Assembly: GCA_014729375.1 (NCBI GenBank)
Contig: WJKA01000342.1
Location: 1-6,254 of the forward strand
DNA: 6,254 nt
Direction: 5' to 3'
Origin: Chitinivibrionales bacterium
Lineage (GTDB): Bacteria > Fibrobacterota > Chitinivibrionia > Chitinivibrionales > WJKA01
Of the stretch, positions 5,844-6,254 are shown piece after piece. Position 1 is the first letter of the stretch, and each line of letters begins with the position of its first letter. The notes below the pieces were generated by a model. It worked only from the letters and a program-made list of their open reading frames with translations, ran no database searches and was not told where the DNA came from. The translations under genes and the position numbers were made by a program.

Positions 5844-6254
5844 ATGAGCATCTGCAAGCTTTTAAGCGTAGCGGCAATTGCATCATTATTGTTTGCAATT
5901 GGGGGATTTTCGCAAAATAATTGTACCTGGGTCAAGGACTATAATTCAAATCTTCAAGTACATATTTGCATTGAGGAATCGCCAGAAGATATCGGCAACC
6001 TTGAAGTAAAGGCGGTTTTGCCTTCGGAGCAGTTTATGCCGGTATATGCCCAGGTAGGAGATACTGTGCGGCTTAAATATATAAAAGGCCAGAATATCAG
6101 CAAAAAGCTCTTTGTTGGATTTCTTAACCGTACGGGCAGAGCGCCGATAGTTACGTCACACGACCCGTCTGAAATGGGTGACTACATGCTTGGGCCCGGC
6201 ACGAAGCATTCGGAAGCCGGTCATGCCTGGGATAGTCCGGTTTACTGGCCTAGC
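5844..6254 (+). CDS. Exported protein paralogous to the gene at 4124-4984, N-terminal part (cut by right window edge)
   Basis: Function not recognised. The frame is open for 137 codons to the window end. Residues 1-23 form a signal peptide (hydrophobic core 6-21, probable cleavage after GGFS). The mature start has Cys27 and Cys42 with the same spacing as Cys26 and Cys41 of the divergent gene, then SPEDIGN and a QVGDTV block (70-75). By hand alignment 13 of 27 residues match from the first cysteine through the DIGN motif, and 12 of 27 from QVGDTV to the Arg at 96, with no gap inside either block. A HAWDSP motif near 127-132 matches the RIAWPY stretch of the paralog. The C-terminus lies outside the window, so whether it also carries a sorting tail is unknown. 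The pair most likely arose by inverted duplication or recombination followed by divergence. Confidence 0.87.
   Translation, partial: MSICKLLSVAAIASLLFAIGGFSQNNCTWVKDYNSNLQVHICIEESPEDIGNLEVKAVLPSEQFMPVYAQVGDTVRLKYIKGQNISKKLFVGFLNRTGRAPIVTSHDPSEMGDYMLGPGTKHSEAGHAWDSPVYWPS

Overview
The window holds six protein-coding genes, two of them cut by its edges. The best guess for the source is a Gram-negative, polysaccharide-degrading bacterium of the Fibrobacterota/Chitinivibrionia kind. The reasons are exported proteins with tail-like beta-sandwich domains resembling type IX secretion (Por) sorting domains, a glycoside hydrolase family 3 (GH3) enzyme with an N-terminal carboxypeptidase-regulatory-like domain, and a large GntR/LacI-type sensor. 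This placement is inference from gene style, not from a marker gene.

Left part (1-1580, minus strand): the N-terminal 526 residues of a secreted GH3 enzyme, still open at the left edge. It has a signal peptide, a split regulatory-like beta domain that appears to contain an inserted sorting-tail-like domain, and then the GH3 catalytic barrel up to just past the nucleophile Asp.

Middle (1581-4029, plus strand): a control region with a near-consensus sigma-70 promoter and inverted repeats, followed by a Phd/YefM-type antitoxin and a PIN-domain toxin that overlap by one base. A 518-residue regulator starts 23 bases after the toxin, so all three genes could be one transcript. The regulator carries two consecutive GntR-like winged-helix domains ahead of a LacI/periplasmic-binding-type sensor domain. 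An intrinsic terminator follows at 4065-4099.

Right part (4124-6254): two divergently transcribed paralogous exported proteins of unrecognised function, separated by an AT-rich gap of about 860 bases. The left one (286 residues, minus strand) is complete and ends in a sorting-tail-like domain. The right one (plus strand) runs off the window after 137 residues. They share paired cysteines with identical spacing, a SPxDIGN motif and a QVGDTV block. The gap contains repeats and an 8-bp inverted repeat just before the second gene, and no convincing gene.

How the parts work together is not proven. The regulator is a plausible sugar-responsive controller of nearby secreted enzymes, while the toxin-antitoxin pair is probably self-regulated. 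The least ordinary items are the double winged-helix regulator coupled to the toxin-antitoxin pair, the nested domain in the GH3 protein, and the unrecognised divergent paralog pair.
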